DNA from: Adiantum capillus-veneris | Lineage: Eukaryota; Streptophyta; Polypodiopsida; Polypodiales; Pteridaceae | Length of the DNA stretch: 64,000 nucleotides | Assembly (NCBI GenBank): GCA_014529385.2 | Contig: CM043955.1 | Coordinates: 153,975,640-154,039,639 of the forward strand | Direction of reading: 5' to 3' | Part shown: positions 29,956 through 39,629 of the stretch, piece by piece | Position numbering within the stretch: position 1 is the first letter of the stretch | Layout of the letters: the number at the start of each line of letters is the position of its first letter | Position numbers and translations under genes: made by a program | The notes under the pieces: model-generated | Database searches by the model: none | Told to the model about the DNA's origin: nothing | Seen by the model: only the letters and a program-made list of their open reading frames with translations

Positions 29956-32317
29956 TAGTGCTCGGGCTGCTTTGAAACGTATCGGCGATGATCAAGCAAA
30001 CACAACTATATATTTAAGAAAGAGAGAGAAAGGGGGAGGGGGTGCTTGTTGCATTAATACCTTCTTACAAATCTGTCATGACAAATCAAAGTGAGATTAA
30101 TACTTGTTCAACATAGCTTGCGTAAATTTCACCACAACACATCACTAGAAAAGCCACCCCAATCACTGTCTTAAGGCCAGGGGAGTCCTCTCCACCCTGT
30201 CGCCCTCTTACAGTATGTGGGATTTATGGCTAGATTGATGACAACACCAGAGACAAGCTATCAAGAACTTTAAAAAAAACCAAGACACTTACGCATCATT
30301 GTTGTCCATTACTTCACGTTGTAAGGGAGACAAAATATCCAAGATTAGTCCAAATCCACCCTCCTTGATTCAGCGAATGTTGGGCTTACACTAGTAGGAG
30401 AAATGATAGATTTCCTACTCTCAATTGAATGATCACTCTCTCTCTTACAATGGCATAGATTTCCCTTGCTAATCCCCTATTACAACACATGCACATGCAT
30501 AAGACAATGAGCTTCCACTCAAGAGCTCCTTCTAGAGAGGTTGAGCTTGGCTTCTCAAGCTATAGCATAGTGCTCTTGCTTATGGCTTCCCTCTTTTATG
30601 CTAGCTACACCCTCCTTTTATAGCAATTTTGAAGGCTAGGGTTACTCCTCTAACCATGGTTGGGTTAGATTTTCAGCAATTTATCTAATTTCTTCTGCTT
30701 GGAATTATCAAGAAGTTGGTGGGGAAAGAGAGAGGAGAGAAATGGAGGTGATATGACTTTTCATAGTGGGTTAGTGTTAGTAGAGTTAGTATTAATTTAC
30801 AAATGGAATTGAATATTTACAATGGGAGTATCCATGTAGGATACAAATAAGGAAGAAAAAACTCTTAAGAGGTAAGAAAAGGTGGATTTCTTACAAGGTT
30901 GATGCTCCAAGTGTCTTGAGTAGGGCCAATTTTGACGCTTGTTGACGGTCCACTAGCTTTGACGGTACATTTTTTCTCCACTCTTGACCTTCCTTGAGAG
31001 ACAAGGTAATTGAAGCTGAGTAATCAACTACCATGATGTTTTCTTTTAAGAGAAGAGGCTGAATTTTGTGGTTTTTTGATAGATATGGGTAATTTGGAGG
31101 AGGAAAAAATGAGACTAGGTGGTCAATTTTGGAATGGAATTGTGTGTGGGAGGTATGAGTTCACCATGGTTTCTCTTATTCTTCAAGGTTGAGGAGAAGG
31201 TGAGTAGTGTGCAGAGAGGAGTGGTGAGAGAGATGGGGATGATGAGTGGAGAAGTGTGTGTGAAAGAGGAAAATGATAAAGTGGAAGAGAGAGTGTGGCT
31301 GCATAGCATGGAAAAACTGGGGTCCACTAAAAAACTCATAGCTCACAGCTGGTAGCTCCAAAAATCATGAAAAACTTTGAGGTGATTATTCAGATCATGA
31401 GCTACATTTTCTCTTTTGACCACCGCTCCAAATTCGGAGTGGAGATAGGTGCCAAAATTCTCACCAAAAAGCCTGTTTTTTATGCCTGCAAAAGTCTTTT
31501 AGTGGCCCCCTCCTTTGTTGAATTTGTACAATGCATCCAAGAGTGAGCCCCTCCTTTGTCATATTATAATACAAAGCATTCAAGTTGCCCTTGAATCATG
31601 CATGGAGGAGGATTATTGGTGAAATAAGAAATATATACATGGTGGGACTAGTGTATGGACTATTCATGGACTTTAGCTCAATGAGCACATGGTGTTAGAA
31701 TAATGAGTAAAAATAATAATAAAAATATGGAGGAGTTATGGATATGGAAAGATATTGGAATCATATGATATGGTCCCTCCTTGAATTATTTTGGGTGAAA
31801 GAGGAAAATGTATGCAAGTAAATAATATAATAAAAGTAACCAATGAGTAGAAATCAATTTTTTGTTTTCACGAGGGTGAGGGTGAAAATGTGGGAGTGAT
31901 TTGTATAAAGGAAAAATATGAGGTTAGAGTATGTACATATTGGCAAAAAAATAAAATTATGGTGTAAGAGGATGAAAGAAGGTGTACATAGGTTTAATAA
32001 AACACACACCTCAGTAGAAATATTTAAATAAAATATCAAAATAATTATAAAAAATCCCTATATTTAGGCCATATATACAATGAAATATTTACACCCAAAG
32101 AGGCCATAATATACTTTTATTTTTTTTTATTTTTTTTGGCTCACCTAGCTCAGTGACTAGCTAGCTGAGGGTTTTTAAGAAGATATGGGAAAAGTCCCGT
32201 GACTCACGCACGCCTATGTACAGTGAAATGGTAGAGATAGCCACAGTGTTTGGGTGATTTTGGTAGGGTGAGGTAACTCACTGTGGCAATTACAAAGAGC
32301 CGAAAAAACGGCTATCA
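29649..32317 (-). repeat. 3' LTR of element III
   Basis: 2669 bp, TGAGGCGGTCC to CGGCTATCA on the + strand. The minus-strand TATA box TATAAAAG is at 30615-30622. A GA-rich microsatellite is at 29908-29957. Short open frames inside recur in the partner LTR only because the LTRs are near identical. Confidence 0.95.
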
Positions 32318-32332
32318 TTAGCCCTCCCCCTG
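32318..32332 (-). promoter_or_regulatory. Polypurine tract of element III
   Basis: On the minus strand CAGGGGGAGGGCTAA directly precedes the LTR start TGATAGCCG. Confidence 0.9.
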
Positions 32333-32345
32333 GATGATGGTATAT

Positions 32346-35300
32346 TCATGTACCATCATAGAGCATCTTTTCCAAAGAGAGTGCTTCAGAGTCCTTGACA
32401 AGATCTTCATTGTTTAGCCCATCAGAATTTTGGCTGGAGTTACACTCATGCTTCATGTAACAATACTTACATAAGACAGCGGCCTTTGGACAGATCTTTG
32501 GTAGATCCTTTGGTAGAAGGCGACTCAAATAGGGCTTCAAGCGATACCCGTTTACTTTCCTGGAGTGCTCTTTACCATTCAAGTCCATAAGCTGATAGTA
32601 ACTTGAATTGAAAGCCTTCTTGACTATGTATGGCCCTTGCCATCTTGTTTCAAACTTGGCATCAAAACGATTGTCAAGTCGATTGTCATACCTTAGCACA
32701 AGCTCTCCTTCCTTGATGCCTTTGTCCTTCAATTTCTTGTCGTGCGTTTCTTTCGCTTGTGTGGCTTTCCTCTTGTAGCACTCATATGCTGCTTCTCTTT
32801 TCCACTCAAGCTCCACTAACGTAAGAAGTCGATCCATCCATACCTCTTGATCATCTTGTGCTCCTTTGCCATGAAGTCGCATTGTTGGAATGTTGAGCTC
32901 GATAGGCTGCAAAGCCTCTTGACCATAGACCAAGTGAAATGGTGTGAACTCCGTGGCTTCCCTATATGTGGTTCGATATGCCCACAAGGCACCATCCAAG
33001 AAGTCATCCCATAATTTTGTCTTGTTTTGCACCATCTTTCTAATGATTCCTGCAATGACACCATTAGCCTTCTCCACCAAACCATTTGACTGTGGGTAGT
33101 ATGGTGTGCTATGACGATGTAGAATGTGAAGCTCTTCACAAACTTCTGTGAGCAAGCCCTTCCTAAACCCTGGACCATTATCAGAAACAATCTCCAAAGG
33201 TGTGCCAAATCTGCAACAAATGTGAGTGTACACAAACTTGCTAACTGTCCTCTCATTCACTCTTGCCACACTTTGAGCTTCCACCCACCTAGTCATATAG
33301 TCTACAGCCACTAGAATGTAGAGTTTACCATTTTTTGTCCTAGGCAGAGGACCCATAGCATCAATGCCCCACTTTTCAAAGGGTCCATTTGCAAGCACTA
33401 TTTGCCTCGGGCCATGCACCAACATTCTATTTCCATTTATCTGACAATTGTGACAGCTTTTACACCAATGTTGAACATCCACATGCAAGCTTGGCCAAAC
33501 ATACCCCGAAAACAAAATCTTCTTCACAGTTAATTCTTGGGCAAAATGACCACCACATGCCTCTTCATGCAAACCTTTTAGAATGGCTGGAATTTCCTTG
33601 ATAGTTGGTACTCGTCTGCACACTTGATCCTTCCCTCTTTGATAGAGGGAGCCTTCTAGGAAGAGATATACGCTTGCCTTCTTCATGAGTCTCCTCTTCT
33701 GAGCTTTTGTGAAGTCTGGTGGAAACTCACCCTCCAAAATGTAGCCAATGATGGGAGCCAATGACTCCAATCCCTGGTACCTCGGTTGCTTCACAGCAGC
33801 CGCCACCATGATGACCTGCACTTCTTTCTTTACACATGCAACGGCTTGTTGTGCAAGTAAATCAGCATCTTCATTCTGTTTCCTAGGAATATGATATAGT
33901 TGCACTTCTTCAAATTGATTAAACAATCTACGAATGGCATGAACTTTTGTCCGTAAGCTCTCATTCTTGCATGCCCAAATGCCTAAAATCTGTTTAACAA
34001 TGAGAAGTGCATCTCCCTTTACCATGAGGCGTTGTATCCCTTGGCCAATGCACATGTTCAAACCTTGAAGTAGAGTGTCATATTCTGCTTCATTGTTGCT
34101 AGCTGAACTTGGTAGATTGAACTTCTCTTTCATGACCACCTCTCCACTTGGGTTGAGCAACACTAGCCCTCCCCCTGCTTTTCCTGTGGCTCGACGAAAA
34201 GCTCCATCAAAGAACAAAGTAAAAGCATTAGGAATACTTTTTGGTGGTGGCAATGGTAGGGTCTTTACTTCAGGCACCTTAATCTCCTTTTCGTGCACCC
34301 TATAAGTGAGAATCCCTGCCAATTGTGCACGCGCACTATCTTCTACCTTGAAAGAGTATTGAAACTCTTGCAACTCCATAATCCACTTTGAGATCCTAGT
34401 ACTAAGATTCATTTGAGATGACACCCAAGGGAACAAATTTTCTGCAGTGAGAATTACAAAAGGTTTTGGTAGCAGGTAGGATCTAAACTTTCTCACCGCA
34501 AACATGAGAGAAAGCATCATGAGTTCTGCTTCTGTGTAGTCTCTCTCCAAAGCATTCATGACCCTACTAGCAAAGTAGATGGGTCGCATCCTTGTACTGT
34601 GGGGATCTTGTTGTAGCAACACAGCACCAATTGTTTCTTTCCCAGCATTAGAGCTAACAAAGAATGTGTACTCCCAACAAGGAGGCATGAGTGTTGGTAG
34701 CTCTGACAAAATGACTTTAATTTTACAAAAGTACTCTTCAAGCTCATCAGACCATGCAAATTCTACTTGTTGTGTCAACTTTTGCAAAGGGTGAAGTAAC
34801 TCCGAGGCTAAGTGAATGAAGCGTGACATATACTTCACCTTTTGAATGAATGAGATGACCTCCTTAAGACTCTTGGGTGATGGTAGCTCAATAAGAGCCT
34901 TTGCCTTCGAAGGATCCACTTCAATGCCTTTGTAAGAAACTTTATGACCAAGCAAGATTACTTCATCCTCACCTATATGGCACTTGTCGGGGTTGAGTTG
35001 ACCTCCCATGTCGTAGAGCTTCTTTAAACCTTCTTCTACCCTTTGTAGATGCAATGACTTTGAGCTATAAATACAGAAATCATCAATGAACACCCTAATT
35101 GACTTTCCAAAGAATGCTTGAAACACCATATTCATGAAACGTTGGAATGTTGCAGGAGCATTTGTCAGACCAAATGGCATGACTCTAAAAGCATAACAAC
35201 CCCAAGGAGTGATAAAGGTTGTTTTCAATTGATCCTCCAGTGCAATCCCTATTTGAAAGTAACCTGAGTAACCATCGCACACAGTGTACTTCTCATGACC

Positions 35301-36899
35301 AGTTACCTCATTTAGTATCTCATCCTGGAATGGGAGGGGAAAGTGATCTCTCTTTGTTGCCTCATTGAGGGGACGGTAATCCACACACACCCTCCACTTG
35401 CCGTTCTTCTTAGGAGTGACAACAACAGGAGAGACCCACTCCGAATTCTCCACTGGATAAATGAACCCTGCTGCTAGAAGCTTTCTTACCTCCTTGAGTA
35501 AAGCCTGCTCCTTGATGACTCCTAGCCTTCGTAGCTTCTGAGCCTTAGGTGTGGCCTCTGGCTTCAACTCAATTTTGTGTTGAACAGCATCTACTCCACG
35601 CACATCGGTGTAGTCTTTAGCAAAAAGCCTAGGAAACTTCCTTAGCACACATTTGAACTCCTCTCTTTCATCCTTTGTAAGTGTTGTTGATAGCATACCT
35701 TCCAGCATCCCTTCATCTTGATATTCACCTTCGTTCTCTTGAGGACCTACCTCCTCCAAGCCTTGACAAGAGGTCTCTTGGTTGCTTGGCTTAAACCTTA
35801 CCCCCATGACTTCGATGGAAGACTCCTCTTCAGTAATGCTACCGCTACTTTCTTCTTCTGAAGTGCTATCGGTCCAACCTTCTTCCGTCTCACTTTGAGA
35901 TGATTCTTCATGGAGATCCTCTTGGCGTTGCTCCTTCATGTCAAAGACAACCTTCTTGTGATTGTCATTCCTGCAAATTAGCTTTCCACTCTCCCAATCC
36001 TGCAAAGCTCGCATTTTCATTAGCCATGGTCTTCCTAGGATAAATGGGTAACCATTTACCTTGGTAGACATGACATAGAAATCCACTGCCTTCTTAATGC
36101 CAAAGGCCTCCACAAAAACATTTTTACAAATGCCTACGCACCTAGCCTTGCTATTGTTTGCCATCTTGACCCTAATTTCAGGTGTCTCATGGATGTGCAT
36201 GCCTAGTTTTTGCATGAGTCCCTCTGTCATGATGCAAATTTGTGCACCCCCATCCACTAGACCTTTCCTAACCAATCTCCCTTTGATGTAACAGTCTAGC
36301 ACCGGTGTAATGTCCTCATTCATTTCAGCTTGTGCAATTTTTACAACAGGCACACTCTCTTTTACCTTTCTCCTAGTGCTAACTGCCCTTGTTAAATCCC
36401 TCCTAACTTGTGGACATAATGCAAGAAATTGAGGCCATGAAATATCAGGACCCTTACCTCTCATGTCTTCCAACAAGTTGTACGGAGCCATACCATGTCC
36501 AAGAGGGAAGTCTTGGAGGTTGATACGACGTCGAGTCCTCTTGGTTTCCTTGGTTCCCTTTGCCTTCTTGCCTTGTCCCCTGTCACTCTGTGATGTGACT
36601 CCTTCTTTCTCTTTACCTTTTCCTCGGCCACGCTTAATTCCATTGGCTTCCATGTCAACCTCATTTGAATTTGTCACCTCTACCACATGCACATTTGGAT
36701 CTGGCAAAGGTGGAACTCCTTCTACCCCGTGTGGAGGTGGTCTTGGTCCATTTGGCCTTTGTAGAAGCCTTGGTTGTTGACCAGTTCCTTCACCTGCATT
36801 CATCACTGGGTAATTCAAGTTAGGTCTCCCTGGCTCCCCACGGGGCCAAGGACAATTATACATCCCATGTCCAGACTCTCCGCAATTCCAACATTGCAA
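32346..36899 (-). CDS. Gag C-terminus and complete Pol polyprotein of element III (1517 codons)
   Basis: One uninterrupted frame with all enzymes of a Tat-type Ty3 element. CCHC knuckle CWNCGESGHGMYNC is at residues 3-16. Retropepsin follows at about 200-310, with LVDGGAQICIM (Asp-Gly-Gly rather than the usual Asp-Ser/Thr-Gly) and ILGRPWL. RT covers about 455-640 with FIDDFCIYS. The first RNase H is about 720-850 and has lost its catalytic pattern. A second RNase H at about 885-1020 keeps FFDGAF, NNEAEYDTLL, VKGDALLIV and NEDADLLA. Integrase has the H2C2 finger at about 1108-1152, the DDE core (WGIDAMGP, IVSDNGPGF, NGLVEKANG) at about 1170-1290, and the C-terminal module RWQGPYIV. The ATG at 36899 is internal; the register runs unbroken upstream to the UGA at 37107-37109. 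Confidence 0.95.
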   Translation of the reverse strand: MQCWNCGESGHGMYNCPWPRGEPGRPNLNYPVMNAGEGTGQQPRLLQRPNGPRPPPHGVEGVPPLPDPNVHVVEVTNSNEVDMEANGIKRGRGKGKEKEGVTSQSDRGQGKKAKGTKETKRTRRRINLQDFPLGHGMAPYNLLEDMRGKGPDISWPQFLALCPQVRRDLTRAVSTRRKVKESVPVVKIAQAEMNEDITPVLDCYIKGRLVRKGLVDGGAQICIMTEGLMQKLGMHIHETPEIRVKMANNSKARCVGICKNVFVEAFGIKKAVDFYVMSTKVNGYPFILGRPWLMKMRALQDWESGKLICRNDNHKKVVFDMKEQRQEDLHEESSQSETEEGWTDSTSEEESSGSITEEESSIEVMGVRFKPSNQETSCQGLEEVGPQENEGEYQDEGMLEGMLSTTLTKDEREEFKCVLRKFPRLFAKDYTDVRGVDAVQHKIELKPEATPKAQKLRRLGVIKEQALLKEVRKLLAAGFIYPVENSEWVSPVVVTPKKNGKWRVCVDYRPLNEATKRDHFPLPFQDEILNEVTGHEKYTVCDGYSGYFQIGIALEDQLKTTFITPWGCYAFRVMPFGLTNAPATFQRFMNMVFQAFFGKSIRVFIDDFCIYSSKSLHLQRVEEGLKKLYDMGGQLNPDKCHIGEDEVILLGHKVSYKGIEVDPSKAKALIELPSPKSLKEVISFIQKVKYMSRFIHLASELLHPLQKLTQQVEFAWSDELEEYFCKIKVILSELPTLMPPCWEYTFFVSSNAGKETIGAVLLQQDPHSTRMRPIYFASRVMNALERDYTEAELMMLSLMFAVRKFRSYLLPKPFVILTAENLFPWVSSQMNLSTRISKWIMELQEFQYSFKVEDSARAQLAGILTYRVHEKEIKVPEVKTLPLPPPKSIPNAFTLFFDGAFRRATGKAGGGLVLLNPSGEVVMKEKFNLPSSASNNEAEYDTLLQGLNMCIGQGIQRLMVKGDALLIVKQILGIWACKNESLRTKVHAIRRLFNQFEEVQLYHIPRKQNEDADLLAQQAVACVKKEVQVIMVAAAVKQPRYQGLESLAPIIGYILEGEFPPDFTKAQKRRLMKKASVYLFLEGSLYQRGKDQVCRRVPTIKEIPAILKGLHEEACGGHFAQELTVKKILFSGYVWPSLHVDVQHWCKSCHNCQINGNRMLVHGPRQIVLANGPFEKWGIDAMGPLPRTKNGKLYILVAVDYMTRWVEAQSVARVNERTVSKFVYTHICCRFGTPLEIVSDNGPGFRKGLLTEVCEELHILHRHSTPYYPQSNGLVEKANGVIAGIIRKMVQNKTKLWDDFLDGALWAYRTTYREATEFTPFHLVYGQEALQPIELNIPTMRLHGKGAQDDQEVWMDRLLTLVELEWKREAAYECYKRKATQAKETHDKKLKDKGIKEGELVLRYDNRLDNRFDAKFETRWQGPYIVKKAFNSSYYQLMDLNGKEHSRKVNGYRLKPYLSRLLPKDLPKICPKAAVLCKYCYMKHECNSSQNSDGLNNEDLVKDSEALSLEKMLYDGT

Positions 36900-37106
36900 G
36901 ACTCTCCTAGGTCGTGGATCTCGCTCTTCAGACTTCTTTGCTTGTCCCTTTGGACCTACAGCTTGTGCAAGGTGAATTGACAGGCTGCTTAAAGATTCGT
37001 TTAACTTCTCAATTACTTCCGCCGTTACCTCAGGAAGCTCCCTCGATGTTGATGCTTGTGACTTACCTTTGGGTCTAAGACCTTCTATTGGAACCTCTCC
37101 CCTTAA

Positions 37107-37628
37107 TCACTTGAGTTTCCTATACTTCTCAGCAGCCCTAGTTTCAGCTGCATCAAAAGTAGCAGGTGCACCCGCCTCAACTTTTACCTTAAGGTCAGGA
37201 AAGAGTCCGGCTATGAACCTCTCCTTCTTTAAAAATTCTGCACCATCACCAGGGTTAGTAACATTTCGTATCCATAGAGCCCAAAGACGTAGAAACTCTT
37301 GCTTGTACAAGTAGTAGTCATCTAAGTCTTTTTGCTTATGAGAAACAATGTCTTGCCATAGTTTTTGAGTGTTTTGGGGATCAAAGAAGTATCTCTTAAA
37401 ACGATTCAAAACTTCTGTGTAATTCCCCTTAACTTCCTCAGGCAAAGAGTCAAACCAAGTACTAGCATCTTTCCTAAGGACCACCTCAAACATTTCTACA
37501 CGTTCTTGATCGGTTACTATCCTCTTGATACGGCAAGACATCTTGAAATTTGCTAAAAATAATTTTGCATCCTCTCCAGGCTCTCCAAAGAAAAGAGGAT
37601 ATCCAGACATTTGGCGTTGGCTCTCCAT
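37107..37628 (-). CDS. Gag capsid region of element III, ends at in-frame UGA
   Basis: 173 codons of retrotransposon gag: SGYPLFFGEPGEDAKLFLAN, TWFDSLPEEVKGNYTEVLNR, DDYYLYKQEFLRLWALWI, KKERFIAGLFPDLKVKVEAG. It assembles the particle. The frame ends at TGA (37107-37109), and the following codons to 36899 are all sense in the same register, encoding the gag-knuckle linker. In element II the same codon is TGC, so the stop probably arose by one base change; programmed read-through is the alternative. The ATG at 37628 follows 49 bases after the end of the leader ORF. Confidence 0.92.
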   Translation of the reverse strand: MESQRQMSGYPLFFGEPGEDAKLFLANFKMSCRIKRIVTDQERVEMFEVVLRKDASTWFDSLPEEVKGNYTEVLNRFKRYFFDPQNTQKLWQDIVSHKQKDLDDYYLYKQEFLRLWALWIRNVTNPGDGAEFLKKERFIAGLFPDLKVKVEAGAPATFDAAETRAAEKYRKLK

Positions 37629-37677
37629 TATTATGAAAGATTACAATACGAGTTACAATAAGGGATACAATAGAGAT

Positions 37678-38136
37678 CTAGAACCACTCGCCTGCAAATG
37701 AAGAAGTGAGAAAATACCACTCTAGGTTTCCTTCTTCAGCTATCCAAGCTTCAATAAGGTCTCGATTTGTTTGATCAAAACAAAAGGGTAGACTATTGAT
37801 GAGCTCTAAGAAGGGTTGAAATTCTTCAAAGCTAAGGCGATAAACAAAAATCTCTAGAACTTCCTTTTCTGGATCCAAAAGAGCAACCACGTCCCAAGTG
37901 ATAAATTGCACTTGCTCTACAATTCCCAATGCACAAGCGGTTTGTATAAAAACTAGATCTTCATGCTCGTCGAAGGCCGTGAGAAAGTAGCAATTGACTA
38001 GGAGCTCCTTTCCTTCGAGTTCCACACAGTCGGAGTGAGGCAACCTTCTCACAATTTCATAAAGAACATCCTCATCAAGTCCAATCAAGTTTGCAAGATT
38101 TAAAGACTCCACTTGTGCTACAAAATTCCTGGACAA
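37678..38136 (-). CDS. Leader ORF B2 of element III, unknown protein (152 aa)
   Basis: An intact small frame 49 bases upstream of gag on the same strand. It is clearly paralogous to the frame just upstream (38183-38569): both share the order F-I-Q, C-A-L, V-x-F-x-x-W, a divergent loop, then Y/H-R-L-S/T-F and LINSLPF. Near the N-terminus DEDVLYEIVRRLPHSDCVEL looks like the first helix of an F-box, a tentative reading. No signal peptide or membrane segment. Absent from element II, where only about 100 bp occupies this place. Function unknown. Confidence 0.65.
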   Translation of the reverse strand: MSRNFVAQVESLNLANLIGLDEDVLYEIVRRLPHSDCVELEGKELLVNCYFLTAFDEHEDLVFIQTACALGIVEQVQFITWDVVALLDPEKEVLEIFVYRLSFEEFQPFLELINSLPFCFDQTNRDLIEAWIAEEGNLEWYFLTSSFAGEWF

Positions 38137-38182
38137 AAACTCCTTAGGATTATGGTTAAATCATTCAAAAGCATAAAGAGAT

Positions 38183-38569
38183 TTACAATGTCTCTATGAA
38201 CAAAGTGTCATAGAAAGTAGAGAAGGATGAGAATTTATACAAATTTGCAATCTTCTCTATGCTCTCTTTATTAAGACAAGCTCTGAATAGCTCCCTATCT
38301 CCTTTGTTGAAAGCGAAAGGAAGACTATTAATAAGATGCAAATGAGGGAAAAATTCACCAAATGTGAGTCTATGAAGCATGAACTCTGGCCGCAAGTTTT
38401 CTGAAGAGTCTTCCTCAATGGTGAAATGCACTCGCCAAACGCCAAATTTCACTCTATTTACCAATCTTAGGGCACACACTAGTTGGATGAATGCGCGGTC
38501 TTCCTTAGTGACCAACAACAAGAGGAAAATGGAATCAACGCGTAGGACCTTCCGTCTTAACTTCACCAC
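38183..38569 (-). CDS. Leader ORF B1 of element III, paralogue of B2, N-terminally truncated
   Basis: A 128-codon frame 46 bases upstream of B2. It aligns with B2 over most of its length, including LINSLPF at the same place. Upstream of its start the same register still encodes EQVVRRLPHNKRV, matching B2's VRRLP helix, but an in-frame TAG at about 38612-38614 precedes it; the ancestral protein was therefore longer. B1 lacks B2's C-terminal WYFLTSSF end and has its own tail. Unknown function. Confidence 0.6.
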   Translation of the reverse strand: MVKLRRKVLRVDSIFLLLLVTKEDRAFIQLVCALRLVNRVKFGVWRVHFTIEEDSSENLRPEFMLHRLTFGEFFPHLHLINSLPFAFNKGDRELFRACLNKESIEKIANLYKFSSFSTFYDTLFIETL

Positions 38570-38763
38570 CCTCTTGTTATGAGGGAGACGCCTTACTACT
38601 TGCTCCTACAACTCAATTGGTAATAGAGCTAGATCTCTAAGGATTGAACTTTCACTGCACACACATTCCCAGTTAGAACAAATGATCGTTTTTTTGTTTC
38701 TTGTAACAACTTGGACAAAGAAAAAACAAACATACACACTACTTTGCCGGGCTGCACTTCATT

Positions 38764-38982
38764 TTAAAATAAAATGAACACATGTACATCAAAAGAAGTG
38801 TGGTAGTTGATGAGAGGTAGAATGACAGGGTTTGGTGATGCAAGAATTTCTCCTGCTCTTTGGGCACCAAACATGAACACCATTCGTTGTTGAAAATGGA
38901 TCTTTCTACTAATTGCAACGTTTATTCTAATGTGTGGAGTAAAATGAAAGGGAAAAACCTCTATTCCTGGGCCATTATCCAT
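38764..38982 (-). CDS. Leader ORF A2 of element III (72 aa), unknown
   Basis: A small frame ending FDVHVFILF. Over its last 53 residues it is about 45% identical by eye to the neighbouring frame A1, including ASxNPxILPLI. Related but broken sequence is present in element II, so the frame belonged to the family ancestor. No recognised domain; the C-terminus is hydrophobic. Confidence 0.55.
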   Translation of the reverse strand: MDNGPGIEVFPFHFTPHIRINVAISRKIHFQQRMVFMFGAQRAGEILASPNPVILPLINYHTSFDVHVFILF

Positions 38983-39003
38983 GGCCTATGCATGTCCTAA
39001 TTC

Positions 39004-39216
39004 TTAAAACAAAACAAAAATATAGACGTCCAAACTAAGGTCGTACCTAATGAGAGGCAAAATAAAAGGATTTACTGAAGCGTTTATCTCGGCCAACCTA
39101 AGAGGACCTAAAATTCTACGAATGACACGTTGAAATTGCAACTTAGTACTAACAATTATGTGTACCTTTTGCCTTGCAATGGGAATGAAGGGATCATACA
39201 AATCTTCGTGATTCAT
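39004..39216 (-). CDS. Leader ORF A1 of element III (70 aa), unknown
   Basis: The first small frame after the PBS, 21 bases upstream of A2 and its paralogue. It ends LDVYIFVLF. The N-terminal part (MNHEDLYDPFIPIARQKVHI) has no counterpart in A2. Together A1-A2 and B1-B2 look like two successive tandem duplications in the leader. Confidence 0.55.
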   Translation of the reverse strand: MNHEDLYDPFIPIARQKVHIIVSTKLQFQRVIRRILGPLRLAEINASVNPFILPLIRYDLSLDVYIFVLF

Positions 39217-39271
39217 GCAAACTACTTGACTATGCTAAAGGTTGATTCTACACAAAAATACACAAGCCGTC

Positions 39272-39288
39272 CTCAGTGGGGGCACCAA
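39272..39288 (-). promoter_or_regulatory. Probable primer binding site of element III
   Basis: On the minus strand TGGTGCCCCCACTGAGG begins two bases inside the 5' LTR. It starts with TGG, the complement of a tRNA CCA end, and a close variant occupies the same place in element II. I could not assign the tRNA. Confidence 0.6.
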
Positions 39289-39290
39289 TT

Positions 39291-39551
39291 TGAGGCGGTC
39301 CGGGGCGGGCATTAAGAAGAGTGGCCTCTAAACACCCTTCAAGGCTCCCGTGCTGCTCAATGGGGCTGGGGCACAACACAACACAAACCAAAACAACAAA
39401 CCCACCGCCAAATCTCAACTACGCAAGGGGCACCACCTAGTTTAAGAGCGAACTAGGACGCAAAAGAGGAGAATCGTTAGAGCAACCCACAAACAAGCAA
39501 GGAATTACACTAACCCTAACACCAATGGAATACTCTCACACACTAAAACAC

Positions 39552-39629
<78 letters not shown>

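Noticed and set aside
31115-31361. Overlapping open frames on both strands, repeated at 40789-41035
   Set aside because: They recur only because the two positions are the LTRs of one young element; neither frame resembles a protein family.
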